A stretch of 64,000 nucleotides of DNA from Diphasiastrum complanatum (GCA_029204225.1 CM055100.1:61071841-61135840); one strand, 5' to 3'; positions 10,926 to 24,078 are shown, counted from the stretch's first letter. Numbers and translations are program-made. Notes: generated by a model from the letters alone, not told the origin.

Positions 10926-11480
10926 TGTGTGTGACGCGTGGCCCGTGCTCGGGTGCCCGCCAAAATCAGGATGCGGGAGATTTTTGGCGGGCGGCGCCGG
11001 GGCGCGGTCCCGGGCAGCGGGGTGGTGCCGGGCAGGGGTCCCGGGCAGCGGGGTGGTGCCGGGCAGGGGTCCCGGGCAGCAGGGGTGGCACCGGGCAGCC
11101 GGCGCTGGGCACTCAGACTCACACACACACACACACACATGCAAGGAACCGGGTGGGTTTCTCTATAAATCCCCTCCCAGTTCCCTTGCAAGATTGCTTA
11201 TGGGATAAAAATTGGCTGCCTGGACATGTGGCATCCGAGCAACTAGTTTTTTTAAAAAAAAAAACATGTGGTCAGGAGGGCACCGGGGCCAAAGGGCCAC
11301 CATGCTCGCAAGATGCTTATGGGATAGAAATTGCCTACCTGGACACACGGCGCTCAAGCAGCCAATTTTAAAAATAAAAATAAAAAATTGTGTGGCTGAG
11401 AGCCCACTGGGGCCAAACGGCCATCCGTGCGGGCCGTGCTCGCAAGATGCGAGCCCTCCCCCCCCAAAAAAAAAAAAAAA
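10926..11480. repeat. GC-rich tandem-repeat block
   Basis: This block is very GC-rich compared with its surroundings. A 31-base unit starting GTCCCGGGCAGCGGGGTGG is found at 11007, 11038 and 11069 (third copy diverged). A short (AC)n run lies at about 11120-11139. Two copies of a roughly 120-145 base unit follow at about 11188-11306 and 11307-11440, both starting GCAAGAT.GCTTATGGGATA. ORFs in several frames here are artefacts of the repeats. Confidence 0.75.
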
Positions 11481-11554
11481 AATAAAATCTGAAGCCTCTT
11501 TTTATTTTCTTTTATTTGCAAATATGTCTATGTGGGTTTCCTTACAGCAAAAGC

Positions 11555-11960
11555 AGATTCTTAGATCGACGGTCCACAATGTGCCAGCAATCCAGATCCT
11601 ACAGCGGGAAGAAACCTACAGGAAAAAGCAACTCCTAACCTAGGAGTTAGGGCTACACAATCAGATTCTAGGCTAGAATTTAGCTTTTTCCGAGGGTTAA
11701 GTTGATCAACGGCCTACGACGCCTTAGCTCACGAGATCCGACGGTGGGAACAACTTCTAAAAAACCCAAAGGCTTCAAAAGCAGAATCTAGAATTAGGGT
11801 TAGGACGATCGACGGCTCAGGATCCCACAGCACTCCACATCCAACGGTGTGAGGATAAGAAGAAAAAACCGTGAGGGCCGAGTCTAGCCTTTAGGGTTAT
11901 TAGGATCGACGGACCAGGATGGCGAATGAATCTACATCCGACGGTGGGAGGATTCTAGCA
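11555..11960. promoter_or_regulatory. Repeated GATCGACGG / ATCCGACGGTGGGA motifs upstream of R3H gene
   Basis: Four diverged copies of a block pair a GATCGACGG-like box (11564, 11705 as GATCAACGG, 11808, 11904) with a downstream box resembling ATCCGACGGTGGGA (best at 11737 and 11936). Telo-box-like TTAGGGTT(A) occurs at 11794 and 11890, and TAGGGTTTC at 12164 and 12361. Telo-boxes are common upstream of plant housekeeping and translation genes. No clear TATA box was found, and the region probably covers promoter and 5' UTR. Confidence 0.45.
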
Positions 11961-12755
11961 GGAAGGAGGAAAAAGCCGAAGGGTGAGGGCGAGAGGGTGG
12001 ATCGTAGCGACGCTGGCGAGAGATGGCGGCTCGCTATCTGCTCGCTTTAGTTTAGATCCTGCTTTGTTTTGTGAAGAAGCCTGGCGCTTGCACTTGCGCG
12101 TACTCGTCTTGGCTATGGCTGCCGTTTTTCTTCTGCTTTTCTAGCTCTACTTATTGCATAGCCTAGGGTTTCTTCTGTTCTGGGGTTTGGTGATAAATAG
12201 ATGGTCTTTCTGTTGCTTGCTTCTCTTTCTTGTCCTTTTGGTTGCTATCCATAGCCGTGGATCCTGGCCGTTTCGGATTTAGATCAGTCTTGCATGCTGT
12301 GTTCATTATGATACGGATGCTGTTGGTGAAAAGCGGCATCCATGGCTGATCTGTCTGGTTAGGGTTTCCTGATCCAAGCTTGGTTTTTATGCGGCCTTGA
12401 TCTTCGGCACAGGCATTAGATTCCTCATCTGGCATGCTAGGAGCGGCCGTTGTTCGGTTCTCAAGTTTCTACAGAAGTCGTATTCGGCAATTGGTAGCTT
12501 GGGATGCGCAGGTAGGCTATAATTTGGTTGAGTGAGCAAATAGGCCTTATCCGTGGTTCGTGGCAAGCGGTTTTCTGATTGTTTGGATCTATAAAGCAGC
12601 TTTGTAGTAGGCTAGTAGACTTCTTTGTTGAGTAATTCGGTAGTTATTCTAGCTTACCACTATCCTAAGGACCCAATCTAGCAATTTATAAATAGGAGAT
12701 GAGCGGGACTTTGATCTTTGATGCAGGGTGCTCAATTGTGAGAACGCATGATTTG

Positions 12756-15700
12756 ATGGGTTTACTGGTTCCATTAGAAATGGAACAGCCAGCAGATTTG
12801 AGGAAATTGGTGGATAATCCACCAGATTCATGGGAAATGGCAGATATAGAAGCAAGAATGAAGCTGATTAGGCTTCCAGAACCGAGTTGTGTCACATCAG
12901 GAGCTGATGCAGCAGTGACTGAAAGCGCGCCCATCCCTCCTGTTGATGATGTAGATAGTGTATTGCGTGAAGCTGTCCAGAATCCTCGAATCAGAATGAC
13001 AAGTCAGTACTTATAAGTTTCAACTGTTTTAGACCAACTTTTTGCCTACTCTTCTTACGTTCAACAAGTAATTGTGATGTTTTACTTCCTGCCCTTTTTA
13101 ACAGGGTCTGCCTCTTTAGCAGTTCAGGAATTTCATGTCATCATTATTACACTTTATCTGTAGTTCTTATTCCCAGTTCAGTTACATCATAACAAAGATT
13201 TGGGCTTTCTTTCAGAGTACGTTATTCTTTCAAAACTAACATCTCTTACTCGATGTCATGTTGGTAAGGTTCTTGTTGGATGGTTCCCCAATGAAATATA
13301 TTGAGAAAGTTGGTCTTTGTACATACTACATGGGTATGACAGCTAATGTGGACATATATTGTGCATGTGAACTGCACCTACTGTAGGGCACTGACGACGT
13401 GAGTAGGACTGTAGTAGCATTTCATCTACACTTTGCCTGATACAGTTGATTTTCTAAGACTTTCTGGTTGGAGTCCATAGGTTCGAAGATCTCACGTCTC
13501 CTTTATTATGTTTGTTACGTAGGAGACATAACATTAATATATGCTGTTATCAGTATTTTTGTTTTATCGATAAAAAAATTCTTGATTTTGGCTTCCAAAT
13601 GTAAATTCCGTCCATTACCTTGTTAACTTGAAGAGTGAAACAACACATGTTGAAGAGCATGATTGGCATCAAATTTTAACATTGAAGCTTTAAGTTTCAA
13701 ATTTCAGCTACGAGACAAAGATCAAACTCTTGCATCTAATCGAAAAGATCTGAAAATGTTTAAAACCTTTCTAAATGGGGAATTCGTTTGGGGAGTGATT
13801 GCTGAATCGAACTGCGTAAGAGTATCTCAGGAGAAATTAGTAAAGTACTTTTAGCATAGTGTTAGGTCATTCCCGAGAAAAAAAGTACTACAATTTATTA
13901 AAGTTAATTGTGATCTTGTTGGTCCTGTGCAGCTTGTTTTATTTTCCTTGTTTTCAATAGATCATTAAATTCTCATTTTTCGGAACTACCCAAATTGTGT
14001 CACATGTTCTATTCTGTCAAATTTTTGTACTTGTACTTGAGTTTCCTGACACTCCACTCGTTATCTATCTGATTTGCTCACCTCTGGTGATCATTTGTTG
14101 TTTCTCAGTTTTAAGATTGGAGCAAGAGGTTGAACGATTTCTTCGCAATCCGAAGCTGCAGCAACTTGAATTTCAACCCATGCGTTCGTCGTACTTACGT
14201 CTTGCAGCTCATCGTGTAGCTCAGCATTACTTTCTACAGTCCACAGTAGTGGATAGCAATTCTCCAGAAGGGAGTAGAATAGTTGCTCGAAAAACTTCTG
14301 AAAGTAGGTATCCATCCATTCGCTTAGCGGACATTCCAGTTGAATTGTCAACAGAAGACAAGCCTTCGTCATCAGGTAAGGTTGCAATTAAGCAGAGGCC
14401 CAACAAAAATTTATGGGGCAATGGTGAAAATGGTTTGACAAATGGTTTTGGTGGAAAAATAAATACTTTGAAGAGTATGGAAGAAAGAAAAGAAGATTAC
14501 AACAGAGCACGTGCCAGAATTTTCAATGGCAGTGATTTAGCAGAGAAATTTGGGGAAGATGAAGCTGTCGAATTAAGTGTTGTGAAGGTTAAGGATCGCT
14601 TTATTGCGGAGTCTTTGAAGCCAAAGGGAAATAATAATGAAGAGGAGATTTGCGAGAGTGTTCGAATACCTACAGATCTGTTAGGTGGAGCTAGGGTTCA
14701 CAAAAAACCTGAACGCGAGCTTTTAAATAAAGCAAAAGTAAACAACAAGGTGGCTATCTTTCGGGATCATGAAAAGGATCGGAGGGATCCTGATTACGAC
14801 CGGAATCATGACAAGTATGATCTGTTATATGTCACTGGTTGCTGGTAGTAGTTGACATTACCTGAGCTTATATCTGATGAATTTTCTGATTGTATGTACA
14901 CTAATCAGACTGCTTTTGTGACCTATGCTACTTGGTGGAAGCTGCTCATTTTTAACTATTGAACAGTTTCATTTCTCCCTCTTTTCAAGTGTATTTTGCT
15001 TCGATGTTCAAATTTGACATAAAAATGGATGTGTATATGTAGATATCTAAAACTTGTTTCTTTGTTGACCTGATTCAGGTATATACAGCGATTTGATCCT
15101 GGTTTTGGACTTACTGCATCACCTGTTGGATTACAAGGTATTTATGGCCCCCTAGTCAATTACAATACGGAGTTCCCTCAGCTTGGGGGCCATCCTAGAC
15201 CGCAAATACATATGAAGCAACCTCCACCTTGTCCATTACCTCAACAGATGACATGGATGTCTCCTGTTAGTTCATTGGGTTACAGACCTCCAGATGCATA
15301 CTTGGGACATTTCAATCAACCTCATTGTGCTCCACACACTGCAACAGCAATGTATATGCATTCTCCTCAACTAGCTTATCATGGACCTTCCATTGCTTAT
15401 ACCTTTTCACATGACTGCTACCAGCAGCCATTTACTCAGGTAATCTGACAGTCCTACATGCTTTAAGATATGCCATTAGTCCTATTTTCTCTTTACTTTT
15501 TTCTAAATATTGTCATTTGGTATCTTTGGATACATGATTCAATATACGCTATCTAGAGTTTAGCTAAATATGGCCAGCATTTTCTAGGTTATTGTTGAAT
15601 TTGCTTACTGTGTGCTTGTTACTTGTGCATTAGTGAACATAATTAGAATATGCAGTCATACTCCCATGGAACTTACTGCCTTACTTGTGCTACATACAGC

Positions 15701-15777
15701 CACCACCCCAACCACAGCCGCAACAACAGCAACACCAGAAGCCTGAAGCAAGTATTAACCAAGCCCGGTGTCGCTGA
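12756..15777 (+). CDS. R3H and SUZ domain RNA-binding protein (4 coding exons)
   Basis: Proposed coding exons are 12756-13002, 14109-14814, 15079-15439 and 15700-15777, all with GT-AG introns and consistent phase, giving about 463 residues. The R3H domain follows the first junction (about residues 84-160; YLRLAAHRVAQHY contains the R-x3-H signature). A SUZ motif (SMEERKEDYNRARARIF) lies near residue 205. The tail is rich in Pro, Gln, Tyr and His and ends in a Gln/Pro run. R3H binds single-stranded nucleic acid and SUZ binds RNA, so a cytoplasmic mRNA-associated role is likely, as in Encore/ARPP21-like proteins. A longer start at 12699 is preceded by an in-frame TAG. A possible intron acceptor at 12726 and several upstream ATGs suggest a 5' UTR intron, so the exact start is uncertain. 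Confidence 0.85.
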
Positions 15778-17960
15778 GACCCGGGCACAGCCTGCACCTG
15801 CCAGTGTAGTGCAAAATGGGAATGCCTTTGACTGCAATTCTTGGCACATTATATTGTCTGGAATCTGTCAGGACATTGTTTTACGCACTGGCAGGGTGTT
15901 TGCAGGCAGAGACTGAGGTATTGGTCTGTGTTGATTCCTTCTATATATGGAAATGGCAGCATGGGAGCATGAGATTGCTCTTTTTTGTAGCATAAATTTG
16001 GAAGGTTCCACACAGCCCAGATTTTCCTCAGAATGAGCTAGTACTGGTGTAGTAAGAGTACAGAGTTGTTACATCTTCCAGAGGGTCGTTTAGATTTAGC
16101 TAGGTTCCAGGATGTCAGGTGTATCATGCGAAGTTCATACGTTGTGAATTGAGATCACAAGGTATTGTGAGTTTACTATTGGGTTAACGTTTGGGGAGGA
16201 AGCAAGAAGGGACATCTGCATGAGTATCAACGGTAATCCCCAAGAGGAAAGTATCGATTTTGAAGACTATTGGCCTCGGCTCACTGTCAATTGAGGGGTT
16301 TGTCATCAACAATATTTCCTGAGAGGAAAGGATCAGTTTCCAAGATTATGGAGGGATTTATCATCAACATTATTTTCCAGGTGGAGAGGATCGATCTCCA
16401 AGATTGCGGGCCCTCTTGGCTCGGCTCTTACCCAATTATCTTCATGTATTGGGTAAGTTGATTATTAATACTTACAGATCATAATTTTGAGCTTCTGTTA
16501 TGAGATTTTTTATATCGACATTGTTCTGATGTGCAATTGCTGTTTCTTCTCAATTTTCTTATGTGTCATCCTGTCTACTACTTTGAAACAACTTGAAAAG
16601 AAGTTTTGATTTCTCACTTATTCGCAGTATCTCACAAAATCTAAAAACAGACCATAGTTATCAGTTTTCTATCTTTACACAAACATAGGTTACTCAATGG
16701 TTGAGCCACTACTTGGTGGCATGTTCATCGTCAGGATCCTTCTCATGACACTTTACATAGTTGGATTAGTAAATTTTGCTGCTTTCATTTTTCTTCTTAA
16801 TAAAAAGACAGTTTTCAAGATTACATTGACTTTCCTTTGTCAGGTGACTTAATGAAAGGAGTGAACCTCATTCTTTTCAAGCTGAGAGGTTCAAAGGACG
16901 TTGGCCAGAACTGGTAGATTTTTCTTTTGAACTCCACTCTTCTTAGATTGAAGCAAGTTAGTTTCTTTCAAACCATGGCATCTCTTTTGGATCGAGCTTC
17001 TGAGTTCACTCCCATCAATGAGCATGTAAATTGTTGCTGAAATTAGTGAGGTAAGATTTTGAACGGCTGTAAGATGCACTATTCTGCATATCCAACCTAC
17101 ATTTTGTCTAACCTTCTTAATTTTTTTGTGAGGCTGTTTATTGTCGCTGGCTGAGGGGGTGTATCAGCAAGGGTTTGATAACTCAGCAAATTTTGTTTTG
17201 TTTTGCTTCTGCAGTCTTGCAAGTACTTGGAATCCAGAATGGGTGATGGCTAGATTTCTGAACTCCATTTACTTGTGCACTTCACCAACCACAACTTGCA
17301 ACCACTATTGCAGAGATTGAGAGCTGTTTTTTTCCTTTTTCAGTTAGCTATGATTTTGTTGTCACTATCACGACAAACAATCTTTGTCATAATACATTGC
17401 ACAGTTACTTATGTCATTAGGAAGTTTACCTTGGCTTTTGCAGCCTTTGTAACACTTTTTTTTGTGAGAAGTTTTATATTGCATTGAATCAATGGTCGGA
17501 AATTCAGAGCTTTTGTTTTGATGCATCAGGGTTGCTGCTGATTAAATATGACATTCTTGCCATGTTTCTAAGCCAGCCAATCAAAGCATTTGTTTTTGGG
17601 ATTTTCTAGGCTGTCTTGCAAATTCACTGTGTGGTCATACGACAAATACTTTTGCCATCAAATCATAAGAAAGTATATTGACACTACAACCATGCAGAAA
17701 AACATTTGCATTTGAGCGGTTTTGTGGGTAGTATGCACCGTGCAGACACCATAATTAGAATGAGGCCAATAACAGAAACTGACGAGGAATGCATTTATAG
17801 GACAAAGAAATACATGTGTAATTGGACAACCAGAAAACAGCTGATTTCGAATAATGGGCATAAGAACTCCAAGAACAAAAGTGTTGAATGTTGTTTTGAT
17901 TCTCGTAAGGCATGTACCTCCATTGATCACTCTTCCAAGAAGCTTTGATTGAATGTAGAA
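15778..17960. other. 3' UTR and gene-poor region after R3H gene
   Basis: No convincing coding sequence was found. The first few hundred bases probably form the R3H 3' UTR. Short T-rich ORFs (for example 17275-17487) have no recognisable domain. Confidence 0.5.
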
Positions 17961-18440
17961 CTTCAATGCTATATGCCTCTCTACATCTCACTCAAGATAC
18001 CTCGCACAAGCTTGCATGTTACCTCTCTACTCAAGATACCTTGCACAAGCTTGAGGATATTCTGTGATTGTGCCCTACCATAACTAGATTTGCTAACCAA
18101 GTAACTGCATATTAAAAATGACACTTACTGGCCCATTAAGTGATACATCTCACTCAACCAGCAATAGTCTTGAATCTACATCCACATCTCCATTGCCGTT
18201 TACCTCACTTAATGATGTGGAATATTGATATCAATATACAAATTTACTTGTTGCTGTGTTGCCACCTCTCAACAGAAGATATCTTGCAAAAGCTTTGAAC
18301 AGATCATGTAGTTGTGCCCTATTGTATATAATGCAACTAGATTTAGTTAACCAAGCAGCTTCAGATTCTAGTTTTTAATGCCTACCAGCCCACCTCCCTG
18401 ACCAGCCATAGTCTTGCATGTATGTACACCCACATTCAAT
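17960..18440. repeat. Local direct duplication, ~260 bp unit
   Basis: The segment around 18020-18190 (GATACCTTGCACAAGCTT, TGATTGTGCCCTA, ACTAGATTT, TAACCAAG, CAGCAATAGTCTTG) recurs in diverged form at 18275-18430 with the same landmarks in the same order. No coding content is seen. Confidence 0.6.
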
Positions 18441-19560
18441 CAGGTTGAAAATCACCAAATCACCAACATAAGTAGCATACATACGTTGTCCATTTTGCAA
18501 CACAATAGATACATAATTGTACTTTCACAAGCACCTCATCCACGAAAGTGTATTGAATAGGTAATGTTGTATTCTTTCTATTTGAAGATTTTGTATAAAA
18601 TCTCTAACTTTCATTGTCCATTTCAAAAAATGTGGTTTGACTTCTAGCGTTCTAAAATTATTTTGCAAATATGTAGATTTTTTTTCTTTTTCGGGGGGTG
18701 GGGGGGGAGGGGTGAGGCATATAAAATTTTGAAGGTTATTAGTTGATAGGAATTTTGACAAAAAATTTCTATGAGCTAATTTTAGAAACAGGTATCAATA
18801 AAATAAAGTGCAATTCAAAGAAAGCGAGACATCTCTTAAAATATATCAAGTATAGGATTATATTATCCAACAACTAGTAAATTAAAATTTAAGAACATAG
18901 AATGTTATGTATTCAAATGAATAAGCATGCCAAGATAAGCCATTGGAGGCTAGGGATACACTTAATGTTATGAAGCCTAAATCCTCAGATTTGAGATGGA
19001 TTATAATAGTGCTTCTTTTTTATTGTTGTACACATTTTTGAGAGAAGCAAGATTGGGTGACATTGTGTAGTCTTGGAATTCAAGGGCATGTTGAGTGATG
19101 AATCATTGCATGATCTATGATGATTATGTATTGATATGAAGCTAATACATTATGTTTGTTGTCCACATGTGTATCAAGTGCTCACAATGATGACTTTGTG
19201 TGAATGAGAGTGTTAATGAAGCAATCGGCAATCTAGGAAGTTTCTAGCATCAATTCTAGGTGCTAGTCTTGATGTTTCTTGATGAATGTGCAATATTCAA
19301 TGCCTGAATGTAATTTGTGGACATAATAGATCTTAAGAACACATTTTTTTAACACTTCCTATCCTACCCAGTTTTTGTATCAATATATGTTGCATAAAAC
19401 TTGAGGCCCAAGTTCTTCAAACAAGGGCATTTATTCCATATAAATATATCTTAAAGGCAAAATTTATTAAGACACATACTTGCAACAAATTGAGTTTGTA
19501 AAACTCAATAGAGCTTTGAAACAGATGCGGCTTAACAAAGAAAAGCTTACCGCCAGCCTA
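18441..19560. other. Intergenic, no gene recognised
   Basis: AT-rich sequence with a short G-run near 18695. I see no gene or mobile-element domain here. Confidence 0.5.
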
Positions 19561-19959
19561 CCCCTTGAACGAACAAAAGCCCATCACCAGCCCACCCCTT
19601 AAGGCGCAAGCCCCTGTATAAGGCCAAAATGTTTGAGTGGAAGGCCAAGAGTGACAAACGAGGCATTAAAATGGAACTAATGACCTCTTGCCAAGCACAA
19701 GAAAAAATTTGGCAGGATGACGTTGAAGAGCCCAATCCCATGCATGACGTGCCACAATACTTAAGGACTATGAAATGTATGAGGTGGTAGTGATGAGGAC
19801 CAATAGAAGATACCTCCATAGGGGCCAATGTTTATGAAGGTCATGTCTGCACCAAAGAGCTAGATCTAGCCACAAAGGGAGAAGATAGTTGCGTAGTACT
19901 TGTAGGAAAAGATGTTGAAGCAAACTATGAGATCTGAAATATCTTCTTCACAAGTACTG

Positions 19960-20640
19960 TGACCATCTACTAGCATGAAATTATGCTGAGTTGAAGTGCA
20001 TATCGCCGACGTAGTGGTTCATACCATTCCTTTGGTTGACAGATCGAAACCCGCAGCAAGTAGGCCATATTGGTCTAACCTGCACTATGCCCCCCAGCTA
20101 ATTCAGGAGGAGTTAACCAAGCTTTTAGATGCAAGATTCATCTACGCACAGACTGGGTATCGCCAATCGTAGTGGTGCCTAAGAAAAATGGTACTTAGGA
20201 TTTGTGTGGCCTACAAGAAGCTCAATGTAGTTACCAACAAGGACCATTTTCACTTACCATTAATGGAAAATGTGTTAGAAAGGACAGCCCAAGCTAAAGC
20301 CTATAGTTTTTTAGATGGATGTAGTGGCTATAATCAAGTGCAAATTGCTCTAGAAGATTAGCACAAGACTGCATTCTCCACAGAGTGGAGAACATACGCC
20401 TACAAAGTAATGCCATTTGGATTGTGCAACGCTCATATCACCTTTCAACGAGTGATGAGCTATGCTTTCAAGGATTTCTTATGGAAATTTTCTGAAATTT
20501 TTGTGGACGACTTCTGTATTCACTCCCTTAGGGCCGAGCATTTATCATGCTTGGAAAAGGTGTTCATACAATGTCAATTATTCGACATATCTCTAAACTT
20601 GGCCAAATGTCAAAGGAGCTTCTACCTTGTGAAGCTTGTG
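19960..20640 (+). pseudogene. Ty3-gypsy reverse transcriptase fragment
   Basis: Fragmented + strand frames give the gypsy RT order: PIVVVPKKNGT, CVAYKKLN, FHLPLMENVL, SFLDGCSGYNQVQIA, then MPFGLCNAHITFQRVM and FVDDFCIHS (the DD catalytic pair) ending with LAKCQRSF. Stops at about 20185 and 20360 and frameshifts break it. RNase H and integrase do not follow, and no LTRs were recognised nearby. Confidence 0.82.
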
Positions 20641-23150
20641 TGCGGGGCATTTGGAGACAATGCCCAGCTTTGGTCTCACCTCAACCAAAATCACACTTTA
20701 TTTTCTAAATTAAAAAATTAATTCTTATTCAAAGAAACATGCCCAACCTTCTTTTGCACAAACTTGTGTGATTGGCACGTGTTTTTTTATCCCATAAATA
20801 TGTTGTAGTTGTAACATATTTTACATAGTACATATGTATTAAAATGAAGCCATTACTTTTAAAATGTGTGCGCGCTTGTGTGAATTTGGTGGCCAACTAA
20901 AAATCCACACATGTTCACAAGTAGCAAACTGCCAAAAACTTTGATGTATGCGTGTGCCTACACTTGCTCAAAATTGGCAATATTTTCTAGTGCCCGCACC
21001 TTTGCTTAGTGCTTGCTCACCTGCTCACCAAAAATTTGGTCGCCATTTGCTGCCCTTGCATCTACCACATGGCACGATGGGGCCAAATCTTAGCCAAAGG
21101 GCCCAGGGAGGAGAGCCAAGCGAAAGGGTCTTGGAGGTGGACCTTCCTCGAGTTGAAAACCAATCTTATATTTTCTTTTACCTCTTTTTTGCTGTTAATT
21201 TTTTTACATGCGCTTTTCGAGTGGAAGATGCACATACAAAAAAGTAATTTTTTTTCCTACATTCAACTTCCTAGTGGAAGGTGCACATAAAAAAAAATAA
21301 TTCTTTTACATGCACCTTCCAAGAGTCAAAAGGTGTATGTAAAATAATTTTGAAAAAAAAAGGTGGACACATTCCTCCCCAAGAGGCGGACACGTTTTCC
21401 TTATTAGAAAGTTAAAATTGATTTTAGAAATAGGCAATAGCTTTGTCGCAATAGCGATAAACAATCGTGAATTTTGTCTTGTCCCTGCTATATGAGTTTG
21501 AGTTGAGAATGGTTGATATTAGGGTGTTTTAAGACTGCATTGCCTGGCAAGTCCTAAATTTAGAGTTCTCCTGTTGGTCTAGGGAAGAAAAATGGGTCTC
21601 CCCCTCCCTTTCAAACTTGGCTTCAGTTGGTGGTAGATGAGGTGCATGAGACCCATGCCACGTAAGGGCAACTCAAGCCCATTTTTTAGGCATGGGGACA
21701 TTGCTCAGCATATGAGTTGCATGGGGCAACTTAACAAAAGTGGACCAATCAGACTGAAGGGATTCAAACTAGCCAATCAAATTGCGGCCCTTCATTTGGC
21801 ATTTGTCAGCCAAGTTTGAGAGGGTGTTGTTCATTGCATGCCAACTCACTTGCCATAATTGAAAAAATGGGTGAAGTCAAAGGCAAAGGGAGTTGTCGCT
21901 AGTCTAAAACCACCCTTAGATCATTTTATTGTGAAAGACTATCTTTTTCGTTTTCCAAAGCGAATTTCAAAGTTGCTCAAAATCTTTCAATCACCTTGCT
22001 TTGAGTAATTGCATCTTCACACTACACAATTTCTAGCAACTACACAAATGTTTACATACAGAGGCTCTAGGCCCAGGACATCAACCTTGAAGAACAAGGT
22101 AGTCGGCCTTGAAGGGCAAGAACATCATCCTCAAAGGACATGCTAAACAATTCTCAAGGGCCAACATAAGCCCCAAAAGAAAACCTTCAAACTTATTCCA
22201 ACTATTAACATCCATGAAAGGAAACTTTCACTATGCTTTAAACATGCATGTGGGGTTTCAAGTTTGGATGGGTAAGCCCACAAGCCAAAATCTTACCCAC
22301 CAATATGGATCGTGGAATGTTCTAAAATTGTATCGTATTTTGTGAGATTCCAAGTCTAGTGAGTGCACTTGTCTAATGATAAGGCCGCTACCAACCAATC
22401 ACATTCCAATTTTGAAATTGTATAGGTAATTAGTTGTCGAGCAACCGTGGAAATGTGAGGACCCCACCATTGATTGCTAGCCTTGTTTTGATTTGCTATG
22501 TGTTGTGACCGGAGCACTTGCCAAGGAGTGAGTATGAATGCAGAGATAGTCCCTCATTCAGAAAGGTAGCTTCTAGTCATTGCTTTGTCATTGCATGCAA
22601 TCCATGTAAAGATGTAACTCCAACAATAGCGATTCATGAAGATGTTCCACTAAAATTGCCAATAAACCTCTCTGATTTCAACGATTAACTTATTGAATCT
22701 CCAACGACAACTTTCACGAAGATTTTAGTGTTTTCATAAACACGTCCAATGATCTATTCCAGCGATTTCAAAACGACCATTTGCATGCAGAGAAGTGAAC
22801 ATTAATTACAAAAAGCAGCAATTTGTGATAGCGGAATATCAGTGGCGCCTTTAAAATGTTTTAGGTGGCTTCAGCATGGAGCAGACAAATTTGTATGGGA
22901 TCAGTTATCCAATCAAATAACAAACAGTCAACACAACAGTTGGGGTGTAGTACCCTAATTTCTAGCAGGGTGTTTCAACATGTTTCCAGTTTCCAATAGG
23001 TTTGTAGAGTGAGCATGATTGAAGGATTCTCTAGTGGGATAACTACAGTTGAATTAATTGGTAAAGCACTACTTTTTAGCATTAATTTGGCACATTATTT
23101 TTTAAATTGAAGCTTTTTTTGAGAAGACTTCAGAAGGAGTAACTATAGTA
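20641..23150. other. Gene-poor region with short A/T-rich tandem repeats
   Basis: No gene was recognised. At 21206-21350 a roughly 50-60 base unit (GTGGAAG.TGCACATA followed by A-runs) repeats two to three times, and TTACATGCACCTTCCA at about 21307 is near-complementary to TGGAAGGTGCACATAA at about 21275. This gives local inverted symmetry that might be a small non-autonomous element. Confidence 0.4.
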
Positions 23151-23199
23151 TTCAATGGAAGATGGCAATCAAGTCATTCTCAGTATGCATCAGAGTGTA

Positions 23200-24066
23200 G
23201 ATGAGCACAAAAAGAGACCTACTTCACCATCTCTTCCATCCATTCCTCCCGCTTCTTGCCCTCGTTGTGAATCAACACGTGCTGATACATCTCTTCCTCC
23301 ACCTATACCATATCGTTCCCCACATCTTTATACAACATCTTATTCCTCCACTTTGTCAACCTCGTAGGATCCTATACCTCCACCTCTTGTGTTCCTTGTC
23401 AAGGTTGTGGACATTTCTATGTGGGATGTGGGCCTTCCCCGTCATCAAAACACATGTACCGCCTTTTAACAACAAGCTTCCCTTTTAGCAACACAAAACA
23501 TCCCACATCTTGCTCTTCTTTTTCCTCCCAATTGGGGCTTGGGCACATAGTCTTGATATTTTGGACTCCTTTTATCTCGATTTTCCTCGTCTCTGCCTAT
23601 ATGCCCACATTTCATTTGACCCTCGCCTAGATGTACAAACAACTCTTCAACTACCTTTAACTCGTTTAGCTACCGACCCTTCTGATATTGCTGCTTGGTA
23701 TACTTTTTTGTTCTTTCTCCTTTAGTGTTTGTTTCTTTCTCCTAGAGGTGGTGAAGCAGGTCATCAAGAAACCTATAATAGAATTCAATGTTTCATGTAA
23801 GGTGACTGGCAAAATTTACAAGAAGATCTTTTTCTTCGTTGCAATACACTTGAGGCAAAACGTGAGTTTATTTCTATCTCAGACTCTGCCTCCATTCATG
23901 TTCATCTTCGTCTACGTCGTTGTGTTTTGCTTGGGCAAGCTCGTGAATATTCTCACGCAACACGTGCCCTCACTCCCTCAGTTACAACAATGCCTTCTTC
24001 TAGTACTATTTAGGCACTGAAATGGCTTTATCCACATGCCAATGATACTCTCCCTTTATTTTTGGA
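23200..24066 (+). pseudogene. Decayed frame resembling the region preceding some reverse transcriptases
   Basis: The + strand has pieces LPLTRLATDPSDIAAW, LSPRGGEAGHQE, DWQNLQEDLFLRC and LRRCVLLGQAREYSHATRAL, then a stretch ending FLEDFLHD. The order (W-rich segment, PRGG, charged helix, A-rearranged 'ATRALTP', 'LHP/YPH') resembles what I recall upstream of RT in some eukaryotic non-LTR-type proteins. No RT motifs follow because the sequence is cut by the TR-GAG-like LTR at 24079. Frameshifts and stops are frequent. The identification is tentative. Confidence 0.3.
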
Positions 24067-24078
24067 AGACTTTTTGCA

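Noticed and set aside
10809-11371. Pro/Ala/Gly-rich ORFs in several frames
   Set aside because: They arise from the GC-rich tandem repeats, overlap on both strands and have no domain.
13997-14108. Extension of R3H exon 2 upstream of 14109
   Set aside because: The hydrophobic stretch lies in the intron: a good CAG acceptor at 14108 restores the conserved MTILRLEQEV junction with exon 1.
14815-14848. Exon 2 reading to the stop at 14848
   Set aside because: The donor after 14814 joins to 15079 and restores DKYIQRFDPGFG, which fits the family better than the read-through end.
16270-17487. Small ORFs after the R3H gene
   Set aside because: No domain, T-rich composition and no conserved splice structure; likely UTR or intergenic.
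20948-21290. Overlapping 99- and 93-codon ORFs
   Set aside because: No recognisable domain; they run into A/T-rich tandem repeats.
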